From MPNP01 sp965215545 (GTDB lineage: Bacteria; Pseudomonadota; Alphaproteobacteria; Rhodobacterales; Rhodobacteraceae): a DNA stretch of 64,000 nt. Made by a program: the position numbers and the translations under genes. Shown in pieces: positions 16,545 through 26,573 of the stretch (its first letter is position 1; each line of letters starts with the position of its first letter). The notes beneath the pieces were generated by a model that had not been told where the DNA came from, ran no database searches, and saw nothing but the letters and a program-made list of their open reading frames with translations. The stretch covers positions 1,426,001-1,490,000 of the forward strand of contig OZ244066.1 of NCBI GenBank assembly GCA_965215545.1, in the 5' to 3' direction.

Positions 16545-19500
16545 GTCGCCCCCTTGCACGGGGGCGTGGATTGAAACGAGTTCCGGGTCGAGACCCGCTG
16601 CCGAGTGCATGGTCGCCCCCTTGCACGGGGGCGTGGATTGAAACCCGTGAGGCTTCGCCGCACGCCGACAACATCACCGTCGCCCCCTTGCACGGGGGCG
16701 TGGATTGAAACCCTGGGGGTGGATGTCACGGTCCCGGCCGCCAGAGTCGCCCCCTTGCACGGGGGCGTGGATTGAAACACCCTGTCGTACTTTTTCGAGG
16801 AAGTCACCGGGTGTCGCCCCCTTGCACGGGGGCGTGGATTGAAACGTCATCGAGACCGTGCAGGCGGCGCCCACTCTGGTCGCCCCCTTGCACGGGGGCG
16901 TGGATTGAAACGGCAGCGCTGGCCGTCTGACGGTCAAGCCGTCGATGTCGCCCCCTTGCACGGGGGCGTGGATTGAAACGTCCATCCCGCGCATCGAGTA
17001 CATGATCCAGCAGGTCGCCCCCTTGCACGGGGGCGTGGATTGAAACCGGTGTCGCAAACGTGAATGATGGCATTTGGGGGTCGCCCCCTTGCACGGGGGC
17101 GTGGATTGAAACAGCCGAATGTCGCAATGAGCGCCTCTCTCGAACTGTCGCCCCCTTGCACGGGGGCGTGGATTGAAACCGGCAGACCCATGCGCGCCTG
17201 CAGAACCGCCACACGGTCGCCCCCTTGCACGGGGGCGTGGATTGAAACCGGCTTATATATATTGAGAACCGCAGAACTTAGGTCGCCCCCTTGCACGGGG
17301 GCGTGGATTGAAACCTGTAATCGCGTCATCCGTGCTTGATGTCCGAAGGTCGCCCCCTTGCACGGGGGCGTGGATTGAAACTTTCGGACGCGAATTCAGG
17401 TTGGATTCTCGCATTGTCGCCCCCTTGCACGGGGGCGTGGATTGAAACCCTGCGGCGGCGAGCTGACGACACTGCGGACGGTGTCGCCCCCTTGCACGGG
17501 GGCGTGGATTGAAACTCGATTGTCCACCCGCTCGGATCGCCATCGCCGAGTCGCCCCCTTGCACGGGGGCGTGGATTGAAACTCGAACGAATAGAGTCGT
17601 CTGGTAACAAACCCCAGTCGCCCCCTTGCACGGGGGCGTGGATTGAAACGGATGCCGCCGCGCTGATTCAGAACCCCGAGGATGTCGCCCCCTTGCACGG
17701 GGGCGTGGATTGAAACCGGTTGCAGCAACGGGGCCGAAGTTTAGCAAGGCGTCGCCCCCTTGCACGGGGGCGTGGATTGAAACATACGAGGGCGAGTCCG
17801 GCCGTACTCACCCGGGCCACGTCGCCCCCTTGCACGGGGGCGTGGATTGAAACATACCGGTCTCAATCCCGGTGACGCGGCCAGAGGGGTCGCCCCCTTG
17901 CACGGGGGCGTGGATTGAAACGTCCAGTCTGTGCCTCAAGCGGCGGCGGTGGCTGTCGCCCCCTTGCACGGGGGCGTGGATTGAAACGACCGGATCGCCG
18001 GCAACGGTGACCGGCGGCCCTGTCGCCCCCTTGCACGGGGGCGTGGATTGAAACGAACGCAAGGCTCGGGCCTGGTATCGGGCGCATAGTCGCCCCCTTG
18101 CACGGGGGCGTGGATTGAAACAGGGCACCGGCATTGGCGGCAACGGTCGGCTGCGGTCGCCCCCTTGCACGGGGGCGTGGATTGAAACAAAAAAGGAAGC
18201 GGTGTGACAGAAATGCCCGAAGTCGCCCCCTTGCACGGGGGCGTGGATTGAAACCGTCAATCTGGCAAAATGCGTGCTGCAGGTAATGTCGCCCCCTTGC
18301 ACGGGGGCGTGGATTGAAACAGGGCATCGACATCGGTGCGGTCTTTGCCACTCGTCGCCCCCTTGCACGGGGGCGTGGATTGAAACGCTCCTCGGGGCCA
18401 CGCCGCTCGGGGCCACGCCCGTCGCCCCCTTGCACGGGGGCGTGGATTGAAACTCTCGTCTACTCTTGGCGACTACTACCTTGATGGTCGCCCCCTTGCA
18501 CGGGGGCGTGGATTGAAACGCGTGAGATCGAGCAGTCCCGTGAGGCTGAGCGGTCGCCCCCTTGCACGGGGGCGTGGATTGAAACCTCCAGGCCTACCGC
18601 ACGCACCTGACCGCCGCCGTCGCCCCCTTGCACGGGGGCGTGGATTGAAACGGGTTACCCGCCATCGAGGGCGGCGACGACCTCGTCGCCCCCTTGCACG
18701 GGGGCGTGGATTGAAACCTGGTAGGCGTCCTGCCCAGTGCACTCCCGCGCTGTCGCCCCCTTGCACGGGGGCGTGGATTGAAACGCCTGGCGTCAGGTTA
18801 CCAGCGGCGACTTTGCCGTGTCGCCCCCTTGCACGGGGGCGTGGATTGAAACCGGTCAGGCCGTTGCAGGGCGGCCGGACTCGTAGTCGCCCCCTTGCAC
18901 GGGGGCGTGGATTGAAACCTGTTGGGACTCTTCAAAGCGGGTCTCAATCCCCGTCGCCCCCTTGCACGGGGGCGTGGATTGAAACAAGGAGCTGCAGGGC
19001 ATCGCGTCCATGGCCATCGCGTCGCCCCCTTGCACGGGGGCGTGGATTGAAACGCGGCGTGCTGACCGAGCAGGGCCAGAAACTGTCGTCGCCCCCTTGC
19101 ACGGGGGCGTGGATTGAAACCTGCTCGGGGCCACCCCGCTCGGGGCCACGCCGTCGCCCCCTTGCACGGGGGCGTGGATTGAAACCCGAGGATGATGACG
19201 AGGACGACGAATGAGGGCGGTCGCCCCCTTGCACGGGGGCGTGGATTGAAACGGGACGGACGGCAATGCGATCTCGGTGGAGACAGGTCGCCCCCTTGCA
19301 CGGGGGCGTGGATTGAAACGTCCAGTGTCAGGAGGCGATCCTGACGATGATCTGGTCGCCCCCTTGCACGGGGGCGTGGATTGAAACTCGAGGACCTCAT
19401 GACGGTCGGAGCGGGCCGATTGTCGCCCCCTTGCACGGGGGCGTGGATTGAAACCAGTCGGCAGGCGACCCGCAGGCGCTCGTAGACGTCGCCCCCTTGC

Positions 19501-22124
19501 ACGGGGGCGTGGATTGAAACATTGCCCGGCGTGCCGCTGCAAAACCCGCCGCCGTCGCCCCCTTGCACGGGGGCGTGGATTGAAACGATCCCGCCATCGT
19601 GCGCGACCCGTACGTCGAGAGTCGCCCCCTTGCACGGGGGCGTGGATTGAAACGCTCCCGAGCTGGTCCGCGCCAACAGGTTCACCGGTCGCCCCCTTGC
19701 ACGGGGGCGTGGATTGAAACGGGGTTGGTACTCGTCAAAATGCATTTCGGTACTGTCGCCCCCTTGCACGGGGGCGTGGATTGAAACTTGAGTGTGCAAG
19801 TCACTGTAAATCCAGTCATAGTCGCCCCCTTGCACGGGGGCGTGGATTGAAACATCGATCCACTCACTGACATGCATCCACACGCTGTCGCCCCCTTGCA
19901 CGGGGGCGTGGATTGAAACGTACTGTCCTGCCCAGTGCACTCCCGCGCTGTCGAGTCGCCCCCTTGCACGGGGGCGTGGATTGAAACCACGATCAACGGC
20001 GTCCCGATACGCGGCCTCTGGTCGCCCCCTTGCACGGGGGCGTGGATTGAAACACGTGACACACACGCATAGGAGATCCAAAAAATGGTCGCCCCCTTGC
20101 ACGGGGGCGTGGATTGAAACGGTCGCTTGGCACACTGGGACGATCCATCGGCCGTCGCCCCCTTGCACGGGGGCGTGGATTGAAACCGGCGGCTGGCTGT
20201 CAGCCCAATACCTCACCCATGTCGCCCCCTTGCACGGGGGCGTGGATTGAAACTGAATGCAGCGGGTCAATCGGGTGCCAACTACCTGGTCGCCCCCTTG
20301 CACGGGGGCGTGGATTGAAACGGGGCATTGCCGGGCGATGCACCGGGCCTGCCCGGTCGCCCCCTTGCACGGGGGCGTGGATTGAAACCGGTCACTCGGC
20401 ATGACCGAGATACCGGACTACGGTCGCCCCCTTGCACGGGGGCGTGGATTGAAACCCTGGCTTGCTCATGCAGGGAGGGTTGCCAATCGTCGCCCCCTTG
20501 CACGGGGGCGTGGATTGAAACTGGTGCTTGACTGCTTGATATCACTGCCATATTGTCGCCCCCTTGCACGGGGGCGTGGATTGAAACGGCTGAACCCCAG
20601 ACTGGACGAAACGCGGCCGCCGTCGCCCCCTTGCACGGGGGCGTGGATTGAAACCCGGTATATATAATAGGGAACCTGTGAGAACCGGTCGCCCCCTTGC
20701 ACGGGGGCGTGGATTGAAACCCGAACTCGTTCTTGGCCGCCACCGTTGCCACATGTCGCCCCCTTGCACGGGGGCGTGGATTGAAACAACATCAACCTGC
20801 AAATGCTCGACCGCGATCCGGAGTCGCCCCCTTGCACGGGGGCGTGGATTGAAACATTGCGCACGCCGACCATTTTTGGGTCGTCGCCCGTCGCCCCCTT
20901 GCACGGGGGCGTGGATTGAAACCTGTGTCATCCCTCAATCCCCCCAGCATTGGCATGTCGCCCCCTTGCACGGGGGCGTGGATTGAAACCCATCATCATC
21001 CAGTATCAATATGCGTGTCATTGTCGCCCCCTTGCACGGGGGCGTGGATTGAAACGCCCGTCATCTCGTCGACCAGCCTGACAGCGTAGTCGCCCCCTTG
21101 CACGGGGGCGTGGATTGAAACCGCATCTTGCGCAGGTATCGCCGTACCTCTTGTGGTCGCCCCCTTGCACGGGGGCGTGGATTGAAACCGGGTGCTCCTT
21201 GGAGTAGCGGACCCATTGGCGGAGGTCGCCCCCTTGCACGGGGGCGTGGATTGAAACGCATTGACAGCGCGGTCATTGTGCGGTCCCAGTGTCGCCCCCT
21301 TGCACGGGGGCGTGGATTGAAACCCGAATTCGACCCGGCCTGCATGGACCCGATCTGGTCGCCCCCTTGCACGGGGGCGTGGATTGAAACGGTCGTCCGG
21401 ATCGAGGGCGTGAACCACAGCCAGCGGTCGCCCCCTTGCACGGGGGCGTGGATTGAAACCTGTGGTGTGAGGAATCCTGGCCGGTGCTGGAGGGTCGCCC
21501 CCTTGCACGGGGGCGTGGATTGAAACTTTGTCAATGGCGCGGTGTCGAGACCCAGCGCGGGTCGCCCCCTTGCACGGGGGCGTGGATTGAAACTGGTCTT
21601 TAAGGACAGCATGGGGCAGGTCCGTTGTCGCCCCCTTGCACGGGGGCGTGGATTGAAACGACAGGAGCGGTTTTTGGGGGTCTCGGCCAGTCGTCGCCCC
21701 CTTGCACGGGGGCGTGGATTGAAACAGTCTCCTCGTTTTGGATTGTTGTTAACGGCCCAGGTCGCCCCCTTGCACGGGGGCGTGGATTGAAACGAGACGG
21801 TATCGATGGCCGACATGCGGGATGTCGTCGCCCCCTTGCACGGGGGCGTGGATTGAAACCCTTCTATATATACCAGGAACCTGGGAACCTGTGGTCGCCC
21901 CCTTGCACGGGGGCGTGGATTGAAACGGTCGCCTGGCACACTGGGACGATCCATCGGCGTCGCCCCCTTGCACGGGGGCGTGGATTGAAACAAGAGGGAT
22001 GCCAACGATGACTGACCGACGCGACGTCGCCCCCTTGCACGGGGGCGTGGATTGAAACGGGGCATTGCCGGGCGATGCACCGGGCCTGCCCGTCGCCCCC
22101 TTGCACGGGGGCGTGGATTGAAAC
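16545..22124 (+). CRISPR. Type I-C CRISPR array, 84 repeats / 83 spacers
   Basis: I counted 84 copies of a 33-nt repeat that starts GTCGCCCCCTTGCACG and ends GGATTGAAAC. It contains the CGCCCCC/GGGGGCG stem typical of type I-C. All copies read as identical, including the last at 22092-22124. The period is 65-70 bp, so spacers are 32-37 nt, mostly 33-34. The orientation follows from the ATTGAAAC handle and the leader at the cas2 end. Two spacers recur almost exactly: 54 and 81 differ by one base and a length step, and 57 and 83 by length only. Others overlap (33 and 51; 20 and 37). Apparent long open frames across the array are artefacts of the repeat. Confidence 0.99.
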
Positions 22125-22235
22125 GCCAAACTGCTACGCAGCCGGGTCAAGGCATGGCGTTGCCCCCGCAAGGTGCAGGAGACAATCGCCGGCGTTCGCT
22201 CCGGCCCGCTGATCTTCTTTCAGGTCTACAGTTCA

Positions 22236-22251
22236 TGGTTCAGGAACCTGA
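22236..22251. other. Perfect inverted repeat beyond the array
   Basis: GTTCAGG and CCTGAAC flank a central AA. It lies in the 262-bp segment between the last repeat and the decayed brnT, where I see no gene. It could be an operator or hairpin. Confidence 0.3.
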
Positions 22252-22386
22252 ACAGTTACCGTGTATCCTTGTCGGAATGGACCTCACGGGCCCTGACCTT
22301 GATGACTGGGATGTCCGTGTACTCGTTCTGACGACGGGCTTTGGACAGAGGGTTTGCATGCCGTAGGATTTCTGTCCATACACCCC

Positions 22387-22631
22387 ATGCCTGAGATTGT
22401 CTGGGACAAATCCAAGCGACGGATGAATCATGCCAAACACGGTTTGGACTTTGCGGATCTGGACGCGCTTTTTCTGACTTCGGTCATCGTTCCGGCCAAA
22501 GGGGTACGGCGTATGGCCATCGGACATCTGGCCGCCGGCACAGTTGCCGTTGTGTTTCCTGCCTTGGGTGCCGAAGGGTTGTGGTGGTCTCGATGTGATC
22601 CGCCAGCCGAAAGGAAATGAGTCGGTTATGA
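22387..22631 (+). pseudogene. Decayed brnT toxin gene
   Basis: The first 60 or so codons read as a BrnT toxin: MPEIVWDKSKRRMNHAKHGLDF, then RRMAIGHL and VVFPALGAEGL. After about position 22580 the frame is lost. The expected C-terminus (VSM, then SASRKEMSRL) continues in another frame with a stop codon in between. The reconstructed end overlaps an ATG as ATGA, the normal brnT-brnA junction. A frameshift plus a nonsense change indicates an inactive toxin. Confidence 0.65.
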
Positions 22632-22811
22632 CAGGAAACTGCCTGACGGAAGTTCAGATCCAATGGACGATTGCCAGCGACCCGGACGCGCCGGAAGCCA
22701 CGGACGATCAAGATCGCCCAAGCCAAGACGTTCCCTGAGGCTTTCCCGGCCCTGGCCGACGCCATGTGCGCGGATCAGGCTGATTGCGAAGATCACATGC
22801 GTATTTCCTGA
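22628..22811 (+). pseudogene. Decayed, truncated brnA antitoxin gene
   Basis: From the ATG at 22628 the frame gives VQIQWTIASDPDAPEATDDQ, a BrnA-type N-terminal arm. It then shifts, and a second frame continues IAQAKTFPEAFPALADAM to a stop at 22811. The ribbon-helix-helix part is missing. Together with 22387-22631 this is the wreck of a second brnTA module. Confidence 0.6.
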
Positions 22812-23112
22812 TTTTGTGAAAGACTTCGCACCCCACTGCCACTCTGAGGTGCAACGACCGGGTGTCAATCGGAGGGAGGGCGACAGGGGTGGTTATCCGG
22901 GGACCTCTGCATTCCACGATGGGAACCCGGCTTATGCCGCCGCCGTCGGCTCTGCGCACTGGTGCCACAATTCAGTGGGCACAGAGCCAAGATGGTTCCC
23001 GGTGCCAGATCAGGCCTGAATTGGTCCATTCTTCTCGTCCTGTCAGGGTCATCGTGCCTTGACGGCGGTCGGATGAAGACTGGTCTTGTTCCCGTTGAAG
23101 GGAGCGTGGATC
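22812..23112. other. Intergenic segment before pckA
   Basis: Holds palindromic element C near its left end and presumably the pckA promoter. I find no convincing -35/-10 pair and no gene. Confidence 0.4.
22830..22860 (-). repeat. Short palindromic dispersed element, copy C
   Basis: CCCCACTGCCACTCTGAGGT followed by GCAACGACCG, which reads on the minus strand as CGTTGCACCTCAGAGTGGCA plus a G-run. It marks the right edge of the CRISPR island before the core gene pckA. Confidence 0.6.
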
Positions 23113-24780
23113 ATGGTATGCGTTCCCAGCATCGGAAACTTCGCAATGAGCCAATTCGAATGGCAGGTGGGGGCTGGACAGATGGAAGCAGGGCAGGTCA
23201 ACGCCAAATGTCGCCTGCGGGACCAGGGGATCACCGGTCCTCGCAACGTCTTTTACAATCTGACCGAACCGGCGCTGGTTCAGCAGGCCATTGTCCGGGA
23301 CGAGGGAACGCTTGGCCGGGGCGGGGCTCTGCTGGTCACGACCGGCAAACACACGGGGCGGTCACCCCGGGACAAGTTCATCGTCCGCACCCGTGCCGTG
23401 GATCCGCAGATCTGGTGGGACAACAACGGTGCGATGGACCCCGATGCCTTTGACCGGCTCCATGACGACATGTTGGCGCATATGGTGGGTCGGGACTACT
23501 TCGTGCAGGATCTCCATGGGGGTGCCGACCCCGCCCATCGTCTGGACGTTCGGGTCATCAACGAACTGGCCTGGCACAGCCTGTTCATCCGGCATCTCCT
23601 GCGCCATCCGCACCGCTCGGAACTCGATGTGTTCATTCCGCAGTTCACCATCATCAACTGCCCCACCTTTTGTGCCGATCCCGCCCGCCATGGTTGCAGG
23701 TCGGAAACCGTCATCGCCATCAATTTTGACAGGCAGCGCATTCTGATCGGCGGCAGCGAATACGCCGGGGAGAACAAGAAGTCGGTGTTCACGCTTCTCA
23801 ACTACATCCTGCCGGGCCAGGGGATCATGCCGATGCATTGCGCGGCCAATCATGCCCCCGGAAATCCGGCGGACACCGCCATCTTCTTCGGTCTCAGTGG
23901 CACGGGCAAGACAACGCTTTCCGCTGATCCCAAACGGGTCCTGATCGGCGATGACGAGCATGGCTGGTCGGACCGCGGGACCTTCAATTTCGAGGGTGGC
24001 TGCTATGCGAAAACGATCAAACTGTCCGCCGAGGCCGAACCGGAGATCCATGCCACGACAGAGAAATTCGCGACCGTCATCGAGAACATGGTGTTTGACC
24101 CGGACACCCTGGAACTGGATTTCAGGGACGACAGTCTGACAGCAAACATGCGCTGTGCCTATCCGATGCAGTCCATTCCCAGCGCGTCTGAGACCGCTTT
24201 GGGCGGCCATCCCAGGAATGTCGTGATGCTGACCTGTGATGCCTTTGGAGTCCTGCCGCCCATCGCACGGCTCTCGCCGGCCCAGGCCGAGTATCACTTC
24301 CTGTCGGGGTTCACCTCCAAGGTGGCCGGGACCGAACGCGGCGTGACGGAACCGCAGCCGACGTTCTCGACCTGTTTCGGTGCGCCATTCCTGCCGCTGC
24401 GGCCGGAAGTCTATGGCCAACTTCTGCACGAGAAAATCGCCAGGCATGGGGCCACCTGCTGGCTGGTCAATACCGGTTGGACCGGCGGGGCCTATGGCGA
24501 GGGCAGCCGGATGCCGATCCGTGCAACGCGGGCGCTCTTGCGCGCGGTGATCGACGGATCCCTGGCCGGGGCGGAGTTCCGGCAGGATCCGAACTTTGGA
24601 TTTGCAATCCCATTGCGGATTGCCGGCGTGCCAGACCTGCTGCTGGATCCGCGCCGGACCTGGAGCGATCGCGATGCCTATGACCGGCAGGCGTCACGAC
24701 TTGTGTCCATGTTCTCGGAGAACTTTCGGCAGCATCTTGCAAGTGTGGATGCCCCGGTCAGGGCCGTTGCGCTGGGTTGA
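23113..24780 (+). CDS. pckA: Phosphoenolpyruvate carboxykinase (ATP)
   Basis: The ATP-dependent enzyme that converts oxaloacetate to phosphoenolpyruvate, the first step of gluconeogenesis. Signature segments are TGRSPRDKFIV near residue 96, the P-loop GLSGTGKTTLS near 260, LIGDDEHGW near 277 and the C-terminal NTGWTGGAYGEG with RMPIRATRALL. The ATG at 23113 has AAGGGAG eight bases upstream; ATG 23146 is an alternative. At 555 residues it is slightly longer than usual at the N-terminus. It could draw on oxaloacetate made by the bhc pathway at 56-61 kb (inference). Confidence 0.96.
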   Translation: MVCVPSIGNFAMSQFEWQVGAGQMEAGQVNAKCRLRDQGITGPRNVFYNLTEPALVQQAIVRDEGTLGRGGALLVTTGKHTGRSPRDKFIVRTRAVDPQIWWDNNGAMDPDAFDRLHDDMLAHMVGRDYFVQDLHGGADPAHRLDVRVINELAWHSLFIRHLLRHPHRSELDVFIPQFTIINCPTFCADPARHGCRSETVIAINFDRQRILIGGSEYAGENKKSVFTLLNYILPGQGIMPMHCAANHAPGNPADTAIFFGLSGTGKTTLSADPKRVLIGDDEHGWSDRGTFNFEGGCYAKTIKLSAEAEPEIHATTEKFATVIENMVFDPDTLELDFRDDSLTANMRCAYPMQSIPSASETALGGHPRNVVMLTCDAFGVLPPIARLSPAQAEYHFLSGFTSKVAGTERGVTEPQPTFSTCFGAPFLPLRPEVYGQLLHEKIARHGATCWLVNTGWTGGAYGEGSRMPIRATRALLRAVIDGSLAGAEFRQDPNFGFAIPLRIAGVPDLLLDPRRTWSDRDAYDRQASRLVSMFSENFRQHLASVDAPVRAVALG

Positions 24781-24881
24781 CCGTGCCGCCGTCGCCGCTG
24801 GCGTCGGAGCGGGAGTTTCGATGACGTCGCGGCTGAACCCCGATGCCGTTGCCGGTCTCGTGTTGACTGACCGTGATGGAT

Positions 24882-25475
24882 TCAGATTGCGATGTCGCGG
24901 GATGGAATGATGGGAAAGAAGAGTCCTGACGACCAGAGGCCAAACCACGATTCGTTGTGGTGGGATTCGTGAACACAGATCTCGACAAGCCGGTGAAAAC
25001 TCTTCCGGTCGATCAGGGCTTCGAGGTTTGAGCGGACCAGAATGTAGGGAGAGGCCTCACCAGTCAGGGGATCGTGTTCGACACGGATGGGGCAGTCGCG
25101 GCTGGCAGTGATCGAGTCGTCGACATTGGTGCGGAAGGCGACGGTCTGTTCCCTGCCGTGTCCGGTCGCGTCAAAATCAACGGCAACGAAGGGGGCATCG
25201 TCGACGGTGATGCCGACTTTTTCGACGGGCGTCACGAGGAAGTAGCTGTCGCCATCCTTCCGGATGATGGATGAGAACAGTCTGACCATCGGTTGCCGCC
25301 CGATCGGTGTCCCCATGTAATACCAGGTGCCATCCCGGGCGATGCGCATGTCAAGATCACCGCAGAATGGTGGGTTCCAGAGATGGACCGGTGCCGGGCC
25401 CCGCCGCGTTGCCTTGCGGGCGGCGGCAGCGAGGTTTTCCGCCGCGGCCGGATCGTGGACTGGTGTGTGTGTCAT
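24882..25475 (-). CDS. DUF1285 family protein
   Basis: A 197-residue protein of the DUF1285 family, common in alphaproteobacteria and of unknown function. The core reads LWNPPFCGDLDMRIARDGTWYYMGTPIGR, then LVRLF-like and YFLVTPVEKVGITVDDAPF. The C-terminus has VHESHHNESWFGLWSSG. No signal peptide or membrane segment. The ATG at 25475 is preferred because homology begins after it. It is convergent with pckA and followed on its strand upstream by the EcsC-family gene. Confidence 0.75.
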   Translation of the reverse strand: MTHTPVHDPAAAENLAAAARKATRRGPAPVHLWNPPFCGDLDMRIARDGTWYYMGTPIGRQPMVRLFSSIIRKDGDSYFLVTPVEKVGITVDDAPFVAVDFDATGHGREQTVAFRTNVDDSITASRDCPIRVEHDPLTGEASPYILVRSNLEALIDRKSFHRLVEICVHESHHNESWFGLWSSGLFFPIIPSRDIAI

Positions 25476-25515
25476 GGACGACTCCCCCGGGACCGGACCG
25501 CTTGTCGAGATCGCA

Positions 25516-26358
25516 TTACGGTTTGGACGCTCTTTGCCACGCCCGGGGCAGGCTGGATGCGGGCCTGTGGGGTGGCCGTGGGAGTTTGGCGGTGGTCTGG
25601 CGCAGGAATTCGGCAATGGTGGCCTCGGTGCCGAATTCGATGGCGAGATCGGCCAGTTGGAAGTGCACATGGGCCAGGGCCTCATAGTGGCGGATGTAAA
25701 TCAGGTTGATCGCCGAACCGGTGGCGGCACCGATGACGGGGGGCGAGACCAGCCTCGGGCTGAACTTCATCAGCAGGGCCGGTACCATACGTGTGACAAA
25801 GGATCGCAGCAGGTGGTCCTGCAGGAGGAGGCGGATCCCGATGAACCGGTTGGCCCCTTCGTCATCCGGGGCGAACACATCGCCTGCCAGGAAGATCGAC
25901 AGGCAGATCTGCCGGGTCATGGCATCATGCGGATCGCGTCCGTACCGGCTGGCAACCCTTTGCATGCCCCGGAAGATGATGCCGATTGTGAGCGGGAGTT
26001 CCGAGAGAGTCGTCAGGAGGCCGCCGGATCCACCGATGGCCCCGGTGGTTGCGATCAGGGCCGTGTTGGCCACACCATCAAGACCGGACTTCGAGGCCGG
26101 CGCCCGGGTTGTCCTTGCGGCATGGTAGATGGCCAGCAGGCCATCCGCGAGGCCCTGCTCAAGGATCTGGAGTGTTGCTGCCGGCATCCGCCTCGAGAGG
26201 GTGCTGCTACGATGTCCGAGTGCATTGATCTGGCGCATGAAGACATTGTTGGTCCGGCGATATCGTCGTGCCACAGGAACCATGGCCGCCCGCAGGTCCC
26301 CCGCGGGTCGCAGGGCGACCGCAGGATCGCGAGGATGGGGCAATGCGGTGTCGGGCAT
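25516..26358 (-). CDS. EcsC-family protein
   Basis: A 280-residue protein matching the EcsC family: a central GAIGGSGGLLTTLSELPLTIGIIFR, then VASRYGRDPHDAMTRQICLSIFLAGD and a glycine-rich PPVIGAATGSAINLIYIRHY. The hydrophobic stretches suggest membrane association. EcsC proteins are of uncertain function; the name comes from a Bacillus ABC-transporter locus. A GTG ten codons upstream (26388) is an alternative start. It lies upstream of the DUF1285 gene on the same strand, 40 bp away, so the two may be co-transcribed. Confidence 0.7.
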   Translation of the reverse strand: MPDTALPHPRDPAVALRPAGDLRAAMVPVARRYRRTNNVFMRQINALGHRSSTLSRRMPAATLQILEQGLADGLLAIYHAARTTRAPASKSGLDGVANTALIATTGAIGGSGGLLTTLSELPLTIGIIFRGMQRVASRYGRDPHDAMTRQICLSIFLAGDVFAPDDEGANRFIGIRLLLQDHLLRSFVTRMVPALLMKFSPRLVSPPVIGAATGSAINLIYIRHYEALAHVHFQLADLAIEFGTEATIAEFLRQTTAKLPRPPHRPASSLPRAWQRASKP

Positions 26359-26573
26359 GATCTCTGTGCCTGTGGAACTGGCAACCACTGTAGTCCTGAC
26401 ACTGTCGGTTGCAAGTCAACGCCAGGGTCGGGCGAGGCGACAGGGCGCCGGGTATATGTCGCGTCGCTCTCCACATGAATGTGCCGGGCCTGATGCGTTT
26501 GGCGGGACGGGTTTCATGAGCACCCGATAGGGGCGGGACGGATAACGGTAACAGCTGGAGCTGGGCGGGCCGA

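Noticed and set aside
16532..22171. Long open frames across the CRISPR region with repeating peptides such as FNPRPRARGR, VSIHAPVQGGD and QSTPPCKGAT on one strand and PLARGRGLK on the other.
   Set aside because: These are translations of the 33-nt repeat in three frames; they have no ribosome-binding sites and change frame with spacer length.
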